DNA of 64,000 nucleotides from Streptomyces fildesensis. Its GTDB lineage: Bacteria > Actinomycetota > Actinomycetes > Streptomycetales > Streptomycetaceae. The stretch is taken from the NCBI RefSeq assembly GCF_016107395.1, contig NZ_JAAIKO010000008.1:62001-126000 (forward strand). Reading direction: 5' to 3'. The first letter of the stretch is position 1; each line of letters begins with the position of its first letter. Made by a program: the position numbers and the translations under genes. Below are positions 49,751-57,611 of this stretch, piece by piece. The notes beneath the pieces were generated by a model. That model was not told the origin of the DNA. It did not search any database and saw only the letters and a program-made list of their open reading frames with translations.

Positions 49751-50674
49751 TCAGCCGATGGTGAGGACGATCTTCCCGGTGTGGTGGCCGTGCTCGCTGG
49801 CGCGGTGCGCCTCGGCGGCGTCCGTCAGCGGGTACGTGCGGGCGATGCTCACCTGCAGCGAACCCTCCGCGTGCAGGGCCAGCGCACCGGCCAGCGCCCC
49901 CTCGGTGCGGTCCTGGCCGGGGCCGCCGCTGGAGAAGCGCACCTGGTGGGCGGGGGCGTGCATCGCGTCGGCGATGGTCACCACCCGCTCCGGGCCGCCG
50001 GCCAGCTCCACCGAGACGCCCAGCACGTCCCGGCCCGCCGCGTCCAGGACGGCGTCGACGGGGCCGCCGGACACGGCGCGGACCCGCTCGGCCAGGCCGT
50101 CGCCGTATGTCACGGGAACGGCGCCCAGCGAGCGCAGGTACTCGTGGTTCGCCTCGCTCGCCGTGCCGATGACCCGGACGCCGCGGGCCACCGCGAACTG
50201 CACGGCCAGCGTGCCGACGCCGCCGGCCGCGGCGTGGATCAGCAGGGTCTCGCCCGCTTTCACGTCCAGCAGTTCCAGGGTGCGCCAGGCGGTCTCGGCG
50301 GCGACGGGCAGCGCCGCGGCCTCGGCCCAGGACAGCGAGGCGGGCTTGACCGCCAGCCGGCCGGCGTCGACCACCAGCTGCTCGGCGTAGGCGCCGGCGA
50401 CCGGGCCGAAGACCTCGTCGCCGACCGCCAGGCCGGTGACGCCCTCGCCGACCGCCTCCACGGTGCCGGACGCCTCCAGACCGGGTACGTGCGGCAGTTC
50501 CACCGGGAAGACGGCGGAGACCGCGCCGCTGCGGATCTTGCAGTCGAGCGGGTTCACGCCGGCGGCGTGCACGGTCAGCCGCACCTGGCCCGGTCCGGGA
50601 GCGGGCACCTCGATGTCGGTGGGCTGCAGGACGTCGGCGTCGCCGTACGCCGCGAACGCAATGGCCTTCGTCAT
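49751..50674 (-). CDS. NADP-dependent quinone oxidoreductase-like protein (zinc-free MDR)
   Basis: The 307-residue medium-chain reductase has an N-terminal GroES-like domain (VNPLDCKIRSGAVSAVFPVELPHVPGLEASGTVEAVGEGVTGLAVGDEVFG) and a Rossmann domain with AAAGGVGTLAVQFAVARGVRVIGTAS. No structural zinc Cys cluster is present, as in quinone reductases (QOR type). ATG 50674 follows GAGTGC, a moderate site. It diverges from a broken LuxR-type gene, and a strong inverted repeat lies between them. The substrate is unknown. Confidence 0.9.
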   Translation of the reverse strand: MTKAIAFAAYGDADVLQPTDIEVPAPGPGQVRLTVHAAGVNPLDCKIRSGAVSAVFPVELPHVPGLEASGTVEAVGEGVTGLAVGDEVFGPVAGAYAEQLVVDAGRLAVKPASLSWAEAAALPVAAETAWRTLELLDVKAGETLLIHAAAGGVGTLAVQFAVARGVRVIGTASEANHEYLRSLGAVPVTYGDGLAERVRAVSGGPVDAVLDAAGRDVLGVSVELAGGPERVVTIADAMHAPAHQVRFSSGGPGQDRTEGALAGALALHAEGSLQVSIARTYPLTDAAEAHRASEHGHHTGKIVLTIG

Positions 50675-50777
50675 GGGAACGCACTCCTCAAAGTGGTGGA
50701 CAGCACCGAACCGTTCCGGCCCGGCCTCGTCGTGGTGTTCACAGCCTGGCCCGCGCGTCCCGGAAACCCGCCCCGCC

Positions 50778-50803
50778 TTTCGGACAGTCCCAGCTGTCCG
50801 AAA
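50778..50803. promoter_or_regulatory. Strong inverted repeat upstream of the quinone reductase-like gene
   Basis: TTTCGGACAG (50778-50787) and CTGTCCGAAA (50794-50803) are perfect 10-base arms around TCCCAG. The repeat lies about 104 bases upstream of the reductase start. No U run follows on either strand, so an operator is at least as likely as a terminator. Confidence 0.5.
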
Positions 50804-50936
50804 AGCCAGGCCGTAGCCGCAGCGCGCCCAGTTCCGTTGACGCTATGGAATCCAGCGGCTGGAACGAACCGGAACACGCTCTGACCGTGGCCCTGGAAGT
50901 CGTCCAGGCCCCGCTCGGCCAGACCCTGCCGACCCA

Positions 50937-51143
50937 CATCTCGTACGGGGACACCGCAACCGGGCCATCGCCGAGGACCTGCACATCAGCGAGTCCACGG
51001 TGAAGTTCCACGTCGCGAACATCCTGAACAAACTCGATGTCGACACCCGCGGCGAGGCCGCGGCGCTGGCCCGTTCCGGGGGGACATTGCGGCGGCTTGA
51101 GGGGCGATTCACCAGAAGTACCCCGAACGGACCATGTACTTGA
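50937..51143 (+). pseudogene. LuxR/NarL-type regulator fragment (HTH only)
   Basis: The frame encodes [19 protein letters not shown], then [20 protein letters not shown] and AALARSGG, a clear LuxR recognition-helix region, ending at a TGA (51141-51143). Nothing upstream in this frame resembles the rest of the family: no TPRE motif, no receiver, no start with a ribosome site. It is probably the end of a deleted regulator gene, possibly once a partner of the divergent reductase. The other bases of the 50675-51211 gap hold the inverted repeat at 50778 and nothing else recognised. Confidence 0.65.
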
Positions 51144-51211
51144 TCCGGTGGGCACCGGCGGTGCAGTCTGATCCATCCGACGACGGCGGCGGATGAGGGA
51201 AGGTGCCCCGC

Positions 51212-51685
51212 GTGGCGACGACAGCGGACGAGGCGCCCGGCTACGGCTCCGGTCACGGCGCGGGCGACTGGCGGTGGACGCTGTTCTGCTGCCTGGCGGC
51301 CGCGGGTCTGCTCGGCGGCGCGCTGGGCGGCACTCTCTTCGAACTCACCGAGTACGGGCAGTACACCTATCTCGCCCTCGGGCCGATCGTCGGTGGCGCG
51401 CTCGGAGCGGTCTCGGGCGGTCTGGCCGGCGGGCTGCTGGTCTGTCTGCCGCCGCGCTGGGCGTTCGCCCCGGGGACGGCGCCGTCCTCCGCCGCCGCGG
51501 TGGTGGTCCTGCTGGAGCTGGGCACCGTCGACGCGTTCACCTCCGAGGGCGCCGTCGAGCAGTTCTTCTCCGGCGGCCCCGGGCTGCCGATGCTGCTCGT
51601 CCCGGCGCTGGCCGCGGCCGGTGTCGCGCACGTGGTGGCGCGCGGCTGCCGGCGGTTCGGCGGGGCGTTCTCCGGCAGCGCATGA
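51212..51685 (+). CDS. Hypothetical integral membrane protein
   Basis: The 157-residue protein has about four hydrophobic segments (TLFCCLAAAGLLGGALGGTLF, YLALGPIVGGALGAVSGGLAGGLLV, SSAAAVVVLLELG, PMLLVPALAAAGVAHVVA) and small-residue packing motifs. I recognise no family. GTG 51212 has GAGGGAAGG nine bases upstream; GTG 51203 has no room for a ribosome site. It converges with the chitinase gene. The composition is typical of the genome, so it appears native. Confidence 0.65.
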   Translation: MATTADEAPGYGSGHGAGDWRWTLFCCLAAAGLLGGALGGTLFELTEYGQYTYLALGPIVGGALGAVSGGLAGGLLVCLPPRWAFAPGTAPSSAAAVVVLLELGTVDAFTSEGAVEQFFSGGPGLPMLLVPALAAAGVAHVVARGCRRFGGAFSGSA

Positions 51686-51764
51686 CCGCGCCCCGGGCGA
51701 CAGCTCGGGGCTGCGGGCCGGGGCGCGGAATCCATCCGTGCGACAGGTGCGGTGTCAGCCGGTC

Positions 51765-52793
51765 TCAGCCGGTGTAGACCGCGAGCGCCTTGGTGAAGTC
51801 CCAGTTGTTCTGGCTGATTCCGCTGCAGGCGTCCGCGTCGGTGCCGGAACCGCACTTGCGGTCGCGGTTGACGGACCAGAAGCTGACGCGGGCCAGGTGG
51901 TGGCTGGTCGCGTAGGAGACCATCGACTTGAAGTTGGCGAGGGTGACCTTCTCGCCGGCGCTGTCGGTGATGCCGTTCATCGAGGAGAAGCCGACCTTGC
52001 GGTAGGCCGCGTCCGAGGAGAGCCCGTAAGCGCTGGCGACGGCGTTCTTCAGACCGTCGACCGCGGACTTGGTGGTGGCCGCCATGTCGACGGCGCCCTG
52101 GTCGTAGTCGAACGGCATGACCGCCCAGCCGTCCGCGTTCAGCCCGGCTGCGGCGCCCTTCTTGATCAGGTCCTTGCCGTTGGAGTCGGGCCCCGTGGGG
52201 GTGGTTCCGAAGGTGATGTACACCTTCACGTCGCTGTTGTTGGTCTTGATGATCTTCAGGGCGTCCACGGTGCGCTTGCGGACCGTGGAGTTCTCGACCG
52301 CCGAAGCCTCGATGTCGATGTCGATGGACTTCAGCTTGTAGGCGGTGATCGCCTTCTGGTACGCGCCGGCCAGTGCGGAGGCCGAGGTGCACTTCTCTTC
52401 GAGCTTGTTGCCGCTCCAGCCGCCGAAGGAGACGGTGACATCGCCGCCCGCGTTGCGGATCGCGTTGATCGTCGACGCGTCGGTGCCTCCGGTGAGCGCG
52501 CGGCTCCCGTCCCACTTGGGATTACAGCCGCCGTCGGAGAGCATGAAGGCCATCGTGAACTGCTTGATGCCGGTGGCCGACATGACGGACGTCGCGGACG
52601 GCGGGGTGCCCCAGCCGAGGTACAGGTACGGGGCCGCGATGCCGCTGGGGAGAGCGGCGGCGGCCTGCGGGGCGGCCTTCGCGGCGGTGGGGGTGGTGGC
52701 CTGGGCGGTCGCGCCGAGCGCGGACGCCGCGGCGAGCCCTACGGTCGCGGCCAGCGCGATGCGGCCGCGGCGGGAGTGCGGGAAGACGAGCAT
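51765..52793 (-). CDS. Secreted GH18 chitinase
   Basis: The 342-residue precursor has a signal peptide (basic start RRGR, hydrophobic stretch, Ala-rich cleavage region around residues 28-35). A GH18 domain follows with the catalytic SIDIDIEAS motif (DxDxE; Glu is the acid) and SFGGWSGNKLEEKC. No carbohydrate-binding module is attached. It would cut chitin or related GlcNAc polymers outside the cell. ATG 52793 follows TAGGAGTTCTCCCCC. A 15-base palindrome lies about 90 bases upstream. Confidence 0.92.
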   Translation of the reverse strand: MLVFPHSRRGRIALAATVGLAAASALGATAQATTPTAAKAAPQAAAALPSGIAAPYLYLGWGTPPSATSVMSATGIKQFTMAFMLSDGGCNPKWDGSRALTGGTDASTINAIRNAGGDVTVSFGGWSGNKLEEKCTSASALAGAYQKAITAYKLKSIDIDIEASAVENSTVRKRTVDALKIIKTNNSDVKVYITFGTTPTGPDSNGKDLIKKGAAAGLNADGWAVMPFDYDQGAVDMAATTKSAVDGLKNAVASAYGLSSDAAYRKVGFSSMNGITDSAGEKVTLANFKSMVSYATSHHLARVSFWSVNRDRKCGSGTDADACSGISQNNWDFTKALAVYTG

Positions 52794-52882
52794 GGGGGAG
52801 AACTCCTAGCGTGTACGGGAGTTGGCTCTGGGAATGCTGCGTGAACGCTAGTGGTCCTGCATGCCTGCGACAAGAGATTGGT

Positions 52883-52897
52883 TAGGAAAGTTTCCTA
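52883..52897. promoter_or_regulatory. Palindrome TAGGAAA-G-TTTCCTA upstream of the chitinase
   Basis: A perfect palindrome around a central G, in the gap between the chitinase start (52793) and the response regulator stop (52920). Similar AGGAAA/TTTCCT palindromes precede other secreted glycosidase genes in streptomycetes as I remember. A regulator of extracellular enzymes may bind it. Confidence 0.5.
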
Positions 52898-52919
52898 TTG
52901 CCATGGGAAGAAGAGCCGT

Positions 52920-53669
52920 TCAGCCGCCGGTACGGCCGTCCCGGCCGGGCCCCGCGGACCAGCGGTAGCTGAGCTCCGGCCGCCCCACCTGCCCGTACTG
53001 CGGGCTGCGCACCGCGCGCCCGGTGTCCACCAGATGTTCCAGATAGCGCCGGGCGGTGATCCGCGAGACACCGACGGCCGCGGCCGCCGCGTTCGCCGAG
53101 ATCCCGCTCACCGCCTCGCGCAGCGCTGCCGTGACCGCCTCCAGCGTCGGGGCGCTGAGCCCCTTCGGCAGCACCGGTGACTCCGGGCTGCGCAGCGACG
53201 CCAGCGCCCGGTCCACCTCGTCCTGCCCCGAGGCCTCGCCCCCGGCCAGCTCACGGCGGAACCGGGCCCACCGGTCGAGGCGGTCGCGCAGGGTGGGGAA
53301 CGTGAACGGCTTGAGCAGGTACTGCACGACGCCGGCGGACACCGCCTGCCGCACCACCCCGAGGTCGCGGGCGGACGTCACCGCGATGACGTCGGCGGTG
53401 TGACCGGCCGCCCGCATCGCCTGGACGACCTGCAGACCGTGCCCGTCCGGCAGATGGAGGTCGAGCAGCACCAGGTCCACCGGGTGCTGGCGGAAGAAGC
53501 GGAGCGCGTCCCCGCCGGAGTGCACCGTGCCGACGACCGTGAAGCCGGCCACCCGCTCGACATACAGCCCGTGCGCCGCGGCGGCGATCGGATCGTCCTC
53601 GACCACCAGGACCCGGCTGGTGCCGGGGCTGTGCACGGTCTTCTGTCCGGTGTGCGCGATGTCGCTCAT
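52920..53669 (-). CDS. CitB/DcuR-family response regulator
   Basis: The 249-residue regulator has a receiver domain with EDDP (24-27), acceptor D70 in LVLLDLHLPDGHG and K in YLLKPFTF. A C-terminal HTH follows (SGISANAAAAAVGVSRITARRYLEHLVDTGRAV), typical of CitB/DpiA/DcuR regulators. It ends with a short wing (YGQVGRPELSYRW). ATG 53669 overlaps the kinase stop by four bases. With the divergent dctA gene it forms a dicarboxylate-sensing and uptake module. Confidence 0.92.
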   Translation of the reverse strand: MSDIAHTGQKTVHSPGTSRVLVVEDDPIAAAAHGLYVERVAGFTVVGTVHSGGDALRFFRQHPVDLVLLDLHLPDGHGLQVVQAMRAAGHTADVIAVTSARDLGVVRQAVSAGVVQYLLKPFTFPTLRDRLDRWARFRRELAGGEASGQDEVDRALASLRSPESPVLPKGLSAPTLEAVTAALREAVSGISANAAAAAVGVSRITARRYLEHLVDTGRAVRSPQYGQVGRPELSYRWSAGPGRDGRTGG

Positions 53670-55288
53670 GTCCGTGCCTCCCGCTGCAGCGGCATGCGGA
53701 CGGTGAACACCGCACCGCCCCGGTCGTCCTGCCCCAACTCGACCGTGCCGCCGCCGCGCCGTGCGGCCTGCTCGACCAGGGCCAGGCCGAGCCCGCGCCC
53801 CTCGCTCTTCGTCGTCCAGCCGCGCTGGAACACCTCGCGCAGCACCTGGGGGTCCACACCGCGCCCGGTGTCGGTGACCTTCAGCAGCAATTCGTTCCCT
53901 TCGGTCCGCGCGGTGACCGCGACCTTCGGCCGGCCGGTGCCCTCGACAGCGGCGTCCAGGGCATTGTCGACAAGATTGCCCAGGATTGTCACGAGGTCGC
54001 GCGCCGCGAATCCGTCGGGCAGGACGCCGTCGTCGATCCGGCTGTCCTCGGTGACGGTCAGCTCGACCCCGCGCTCGTTGGCCTCGGCCGCCTTGCCCAG
54101 CAGCAGCGCGGCGAGCACCGGTTCACCGACGGCGCCGACGACCTGGTCGGTGAGGGCCTGCGCCAGCTCCAGTTCAGCGGTGGCGAAGTCCACCGCCTCG
54201 TCCGCGCGGCCCAGTTCGATCAGCGAGACCACGGTGTGCAGCCGGTTGGAGGCCTCGTGCGCCTGGGAGCGCAGCGCCTCGGCGAAGCCCCGCACCGAGT
54301 CCAGCTCGCCGGTCAGCACCTGCAGATCGGTGTGGTCCCGCAGGGTGACGACGGTGCCCCGGCGCTCCCCGCCGAGCACCGGTGAGGTGTTGACGACCAC
54401 GACCCGCTCGGCGGTGAGATGCACCTCGTCGACGCGGGGCTCGGCCGCGAGCAGCGCGCCGGTGAGCGACGCGGGCAGCCCGAGGCCGTCCACGTAGCCG
54501 CCGACGACCTCGCCGGTGAGACCGAGCAGTTCGCGGGCCGCGTCGTTGCAGAGCAGCACCCGGCGGTCGGCGCCGAGCAGGATCAGCCCCTCGCGCACCG
54601 CGTGCAGGGTCGCCTGGTGGTAGTCGTACATCCGGCTCAGTTCGGTGGCGGCCATGCCGTGCGTGTGGCGGCGCAGCCGGGCGTTGGCGAGGTACGTGCC
54701 GAGGCCGCCGATCGCGAGCGCGGCGGCCGCGACGGCGATCAGTACGGTCAGCTGGCCGCGCACCTCGTGGCTGATCGCGTCCACCTTGATGCCGACGCTG
54801 ACCAGCGCGATGACCCGGCCGCCGGGCCCGTCGCGCACCGGTGCCACGACCCGCACCGACGGGCCGAGCGTGCCGGTGTACGTCTCGGTGAAGGTCTCGC
54901 CGCGCAGGGCCCGCGCGGTGTGGCCGAGGAACGGCTCGCCGATCCGCTGCGGGTCGGGGTGGGTCCAGCGGATGCCGTCAGGCGCCATGATCGTCACGAA
55001 GTCCACGCCGGCGTCGGCGACCACCCGCTGCGCGTACGGCTGGAGCACCGTGCTCGGATCGGTGCCGGGCGCCGCGAGGGCGGCCTGCCGGACGGTGGGG
55101 GAGTCGGCGATCGACGCGGCCGCCGCCCGCACCCGGCCGTCCGCCCCGTCCTCGGCCCGGCTGTGCGCCTGGACGTAGGCCAGCACCGCGCACCCCGCGA
55201 CGACGACGGCCACGATCACCACCTGCATGGCGAACAGCTGGCCGGCGAGGCTGCGGGGACGCGAGGGAGCGCGCCGGATCATCGGCAT
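53666..55288 (-). CDS. CitA/DcuS-family sensor histidine kinase
   Basis: The 540-residue kinase has a first membrane helix (about 17-38), an extracytoplasmic Cache/PASp sensor (about 45-175; DFVTIMAPDGIRWTHPDPQRIGEPF), a second helix (about 178-198), a PAS domain (about 215-320) and a CitA-type kinase core. The His box is LRSQAHEASNRLHTVVSLIELG and the ATP site ILGNLVDNALDAA, GRGVDPQV, GRGLGLALV. Such kinases detect C4- or tricarboxylates outside the cell. ATG 55288 is the family-fitting start. It is divergent from dctA by about 106 bases. Confidence 0.93.
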   Translation of the reverse strand: MPMIRRAPSRPRSLAGQLFAMQVVIVAVVVAGCAVLAYVQAHSRAEDGADGRVRAAAASIADSPTVRQAALAAPGTDPSTVLQPYAQRVVADAGVDFVTIMAPDGIRWTHPDPQRIGEPFLGHTARALRGETFTETYTGTLGPSVRVVAPVRDGPGGRVIALVSVGIKVDAISHEVRGQLTVLIAVAAAALAIGGLGTYLANARLRRHTHGMAATELSRMYDYHQATLHAVREGLILLGADRRVLLCNDAARELLGLTGEVVGGYVDGLGLPASLTGALLAAEPRVDEVHLTAERVVVVNTSPVLGGERRGTVVTLRDHTDLQVLTGELDSVRGFAEALRSQAHEASNRLHTVVSLIELGRADEAVDFATAELELAQALTDQVVGAVGEPVLAALLLGKAAEANERGVELTVTEDSRIDDGVLPDGFAARDLVTILGNLVDNALDAAVEGTGRPKVAVTARTEGNELLLKVTDTGRGVDPQVLREVFQRGWTTKSEGRGLGLALVEQAARRGGGTVELGQDDRGGAVFTVRMPLQREART

Positions 55289-55332
55289 GCCCCACAGTCT
55301 GCACGCCCTACCGAGAACTCAATGAACGCAAA

Positions 55333-55348
55333 CGTGACCCCGGTCACG
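55333..55348. promoter_or_regulatory. Inverted repeat between the sensor kinase and dctA
   Basis: CGTGACC-CC-GGTCACG has seven-base arms and also fits the Streptomyces Crp-like GTG-N6-GNCAC pattern. It lies 46 bases upstream of dctA and 44 bases from the kinase start. Either the response regulator or a Crp-type protein may use it. Confidence 0.5.
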
Positions 55349-55394
55349 CGGCCGCGCATAGTCACCGAAGTTACCGAGACCTCGGGAGGCAGAC

Positions 55395-56795
55395 GTGACG
55401 ACGCAGAGCCGCGACGTGACCACGCAGAGCCGCAAGAAGGACCGTACGCACTATCTGTATCTGGCAGTGATCGCGGCGGTCGTCGCCGGGATCGTGCTGG
55501 GACTGGCCGCACCCGGTGTGGCCAAGGAGTTCAAGCCGCTGGGCACCGGCTTCGTGAACCTGATCAAGATGATGATCTCGCCGATCATCTTCTGCACGAT
55601 CGTGCTCGGCATCGGATCGGTGCGCAAGGCCGCCAAGGTCGGCGCCGTGGGCGGGCTCGCGCTCGGCTACTTCATGGTGATGTCGACGGTGGCGCTCGCC
55701 ATCGGCCTGGTGGTCGGCAATGTGCTGCACCCGGGCAGCAGCCTGCACCTGACCACGGCGGCGAAGGCGGCCGGGCACAAGCAGGCGGCCGGCAGCGAGG
55801 GGACCGTCGACTTCCTGCTCGGCATCATCCCCAAGACGATGGTGTCGTCCTTCACCGAGGGCCAGGTGCTGCAGACGCTGCTGGTCGCGCTCCTGGTCGG
55901 CTTCGCCGTTCAGGCGCTCGGAAAGGCCGGGGAGCCGGTGCTGCGGGGCGTCGGGCATATCCAGCGGCTCGTCTTCCGGGTGCTGTCGATGATCATGTGG
56001 GCGGCGCCGGTGGGCGCGTTCGGCGCCATGGCGGCGGTGGTCGGCGAGACCGGCACGGGCGCGCTGAAGTCGCTGGCCGTGATCATGATCGGCTTCTATG
56101 TCACCTGCGCGATCTTCGTGGTCGTGATCCTCGGCACCCTGCTGCGGCTGGTCGCCGGTGTGAACCTCTTCCACCTGCTGAAGTACCTCGGCCGCGAGTT
56201 CCTGCTGATCCTGTCGACCTCGTCGTCCGAATCGGCCCTGCCGCGGCTGATCGCCAAGATGGAGCACCTGGGCGTCAGCCGCCCGGTGGTCGGTATCACC
56301 GTGCCGACCGGCTACTCGTTCAACCTCGACGGCACCGCCATCTATCTGACGATGTCCTCGCTGTTCATCGCCGAGGCGATGGGCGACCCGCTGTCGGTCG
56401 GCCAGCAGATCTCCCTGCTGCTCTTCATGATCATCGCCTCGAAGGGCGCGGCCGGTGTCACCGGCGCCGGCATCGCCACCCTGGCGGGCGGCCTGCAGTC
56501 GCACCAGCCCGCCCTGGTCGACGGGGTCGGCCTCATCATCGGCATCGACCGCTTCATGAGCGAGGCCCGCGCCCTGACCAACTTCGCGGGCAACGCCGTC
56601 GCGACGGTCCTCGTCGGCACCTGGACCAAGGAGTTCGACAAGGACCGCGCCGTCCGGGTCTTCGCCGGGGAACTGCCCTTCGACGAGTCCACCCTGGTGG
56701 ACGACCACGCCGAGGCGGCCCCGAAGGTCGACACAGCGGAGACGGCCGACACGATGCCGGCCCCCAGGGACCACGAAACCGTGAAGGCCGGTTAG
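55395..56795 (+). CDS. dctA: C4-dicarboxylate:cation symporter (DctA type)
   Basis: The 466-residue transporter has eight helices and two re-entrant loops of the DAACS family. It shows the serine-rich LILSTSSSESALPRLIAKMEHLGV, then [46 protein letters not shown] and FMSEARALTNFAGNAVATVLVG. These match DctA, which imports succinate, fumarate and malate with protons or sodium. GTG 55395 has GGGAGG six bases upstream. It diverges from the kinase gene and converges with the XRE regulator. Confidence 0.95.
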   Translation: MTTQSRDVTTQSRKKDRTHYLYLAVIAAVVAGIVLGLAAPGVAKEFKPLGTGFVNLIKMMISPIIFCTIVLGIGSVRKAAKVGAVGGLALGYFMVMSTVALAIGLVVGNVLHPGSSLHLTTAAKAAGHKQAAGSEGTVDFLLGIIPKTMVSSFTEGQVLQTLLVALLVGFAVQALGKAGEPVLRGVGHIQRLVFRVLSMIMWAAPVGAFGAMAAVVGETGTGALKSLAVIMIGFYVTCAIFVVVILGTLLRLVAGVNLFHLLKYLGREFLLILSTSSSESALPRLIAKMEHLGVSRPVVGITVPTGYSFNLDGTAIYLTMSSLFIAEAMGDPLSVGQQISLLLFMIIASKGAAGVTGAGIATLAGGLQSHQPALVDGVGLIIGIDRFMSEARALTNFAGNAVATVLVGTWTKEFDKDRAVRVFAGELPFDESTLVDDHAEAAPKVDTAETADTMPAPRDHETVKAG

Positions 56796-56812
56796 CGGTT
56801 CGCGCAGGGCGG

Positions 56813-57544
56813 TCAGGGGTTCTGCAGGCCGGCCCAGAAGCGTTCGCTGACGGTGTCCAGGAAGGCCCGGCCGCCCGCGCCGCCCGACGCGGGTACGTCG
56901 TTGCCCCAGTTGAGGGTCGCGACCATCACGGACTGGTACTCCGAGTGCATGCCGCGCAGCACCGGTTCGATCCGGTGCCGGGGCAGCGGCACCAGGGCCG
57001 TGACGGGTTTGACGTACGCCTGCCAGCGGGTCGCCACGGCTTCCCGCAGCAGTGCGTCCAGCCGCTTGTCGCCGCCGGTGACCGTCAGGAGTTCCGGCAG
57101 CGACAGGCCGAGCACGTCGGCCAGTGCCGCGGTCTGCCGCTCGTTGCCGGTCCAGCGGCCCTGGACCTCCATGCGTTCGTAGTCGGAGATCGGCATGCCG
57201 ACCGCCCGCGCCAGGTCGGAAGGGGCGATACCGCGGGCCCAGCGGTGTTCCAGCAGGGTGGTCGGCGTGCTCATGAGATCGGACGGGTCGCACCACAGGG
57301 CGCCGGCCAGAGCGGGCAGCTCGGAGGCGCGCGGCACGAGTTCACCGCGCTCCCAGGCGGCGATGGTCTCGGGCCGTACGGGGGTGCCGTAGGAGGTCCA
57401 CATGGCATGGGCGATGTGGGAGTGGTTCATCCCGAGCTGGGCACGCAGCCGTCTGATCGCCGATGCGTCGAACGGCAGCCGGGGCGGATCAGAAGAGGGT
57501 CGGTGCACGGGGTCAGCGTAGGGGTGCCGGTGCCGCGTCCCCAT
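56813..57544 (-). CDS. XRE-family regulator with two helix-turn-helix segments
   Basis: The 243-residue protein has an XRE-like HTH (about 25-75; IRRLRAQLGMNHSHIAHAMW, TIAAWERGELVPRA) and a second one (about 95-150; APSDLARAVGMPISDYERMEV, ADVLGLSLPELL). A C-terminal region of unknown type follows. ATG 57544 was chosen; a start at 57556 is possible. It lies 67 bases downstream of glgB on the same strand and could be transcribed with it. The family resembles actinobacterial helix-turn-helix proteins near GlgE loci, but its targets are unknown. Confidence 0.85.
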   Translation of the reverse strand: MGTRHRHPYADPVHRPSSDPPRLPFDASAIRRLRAQLGMNHSHIAHAMWTSYGTPVRPETIAAWERGELVPRASELPALAGALWCDPSDLMSTPTTLLEHRWARGIAPSDLARAVGMPISDYERMEVQGRWTGNERQTAALADVLGLSLPELLTVTGGDKRLDALLREAVATRWQAYVKPVTALVPLPRHRIEPVLRGMHSEYQSVMVATLNWGNDVPASGGAGGRAFLDTVSERFWAGLQNP

Positions 57545-57611
57545 GGTGCGGACCACCGAACCGGGGCGCGTGAATACGCCACCGGTTCGGAGGAACGTAC
57601 GAGTGCGGAGG

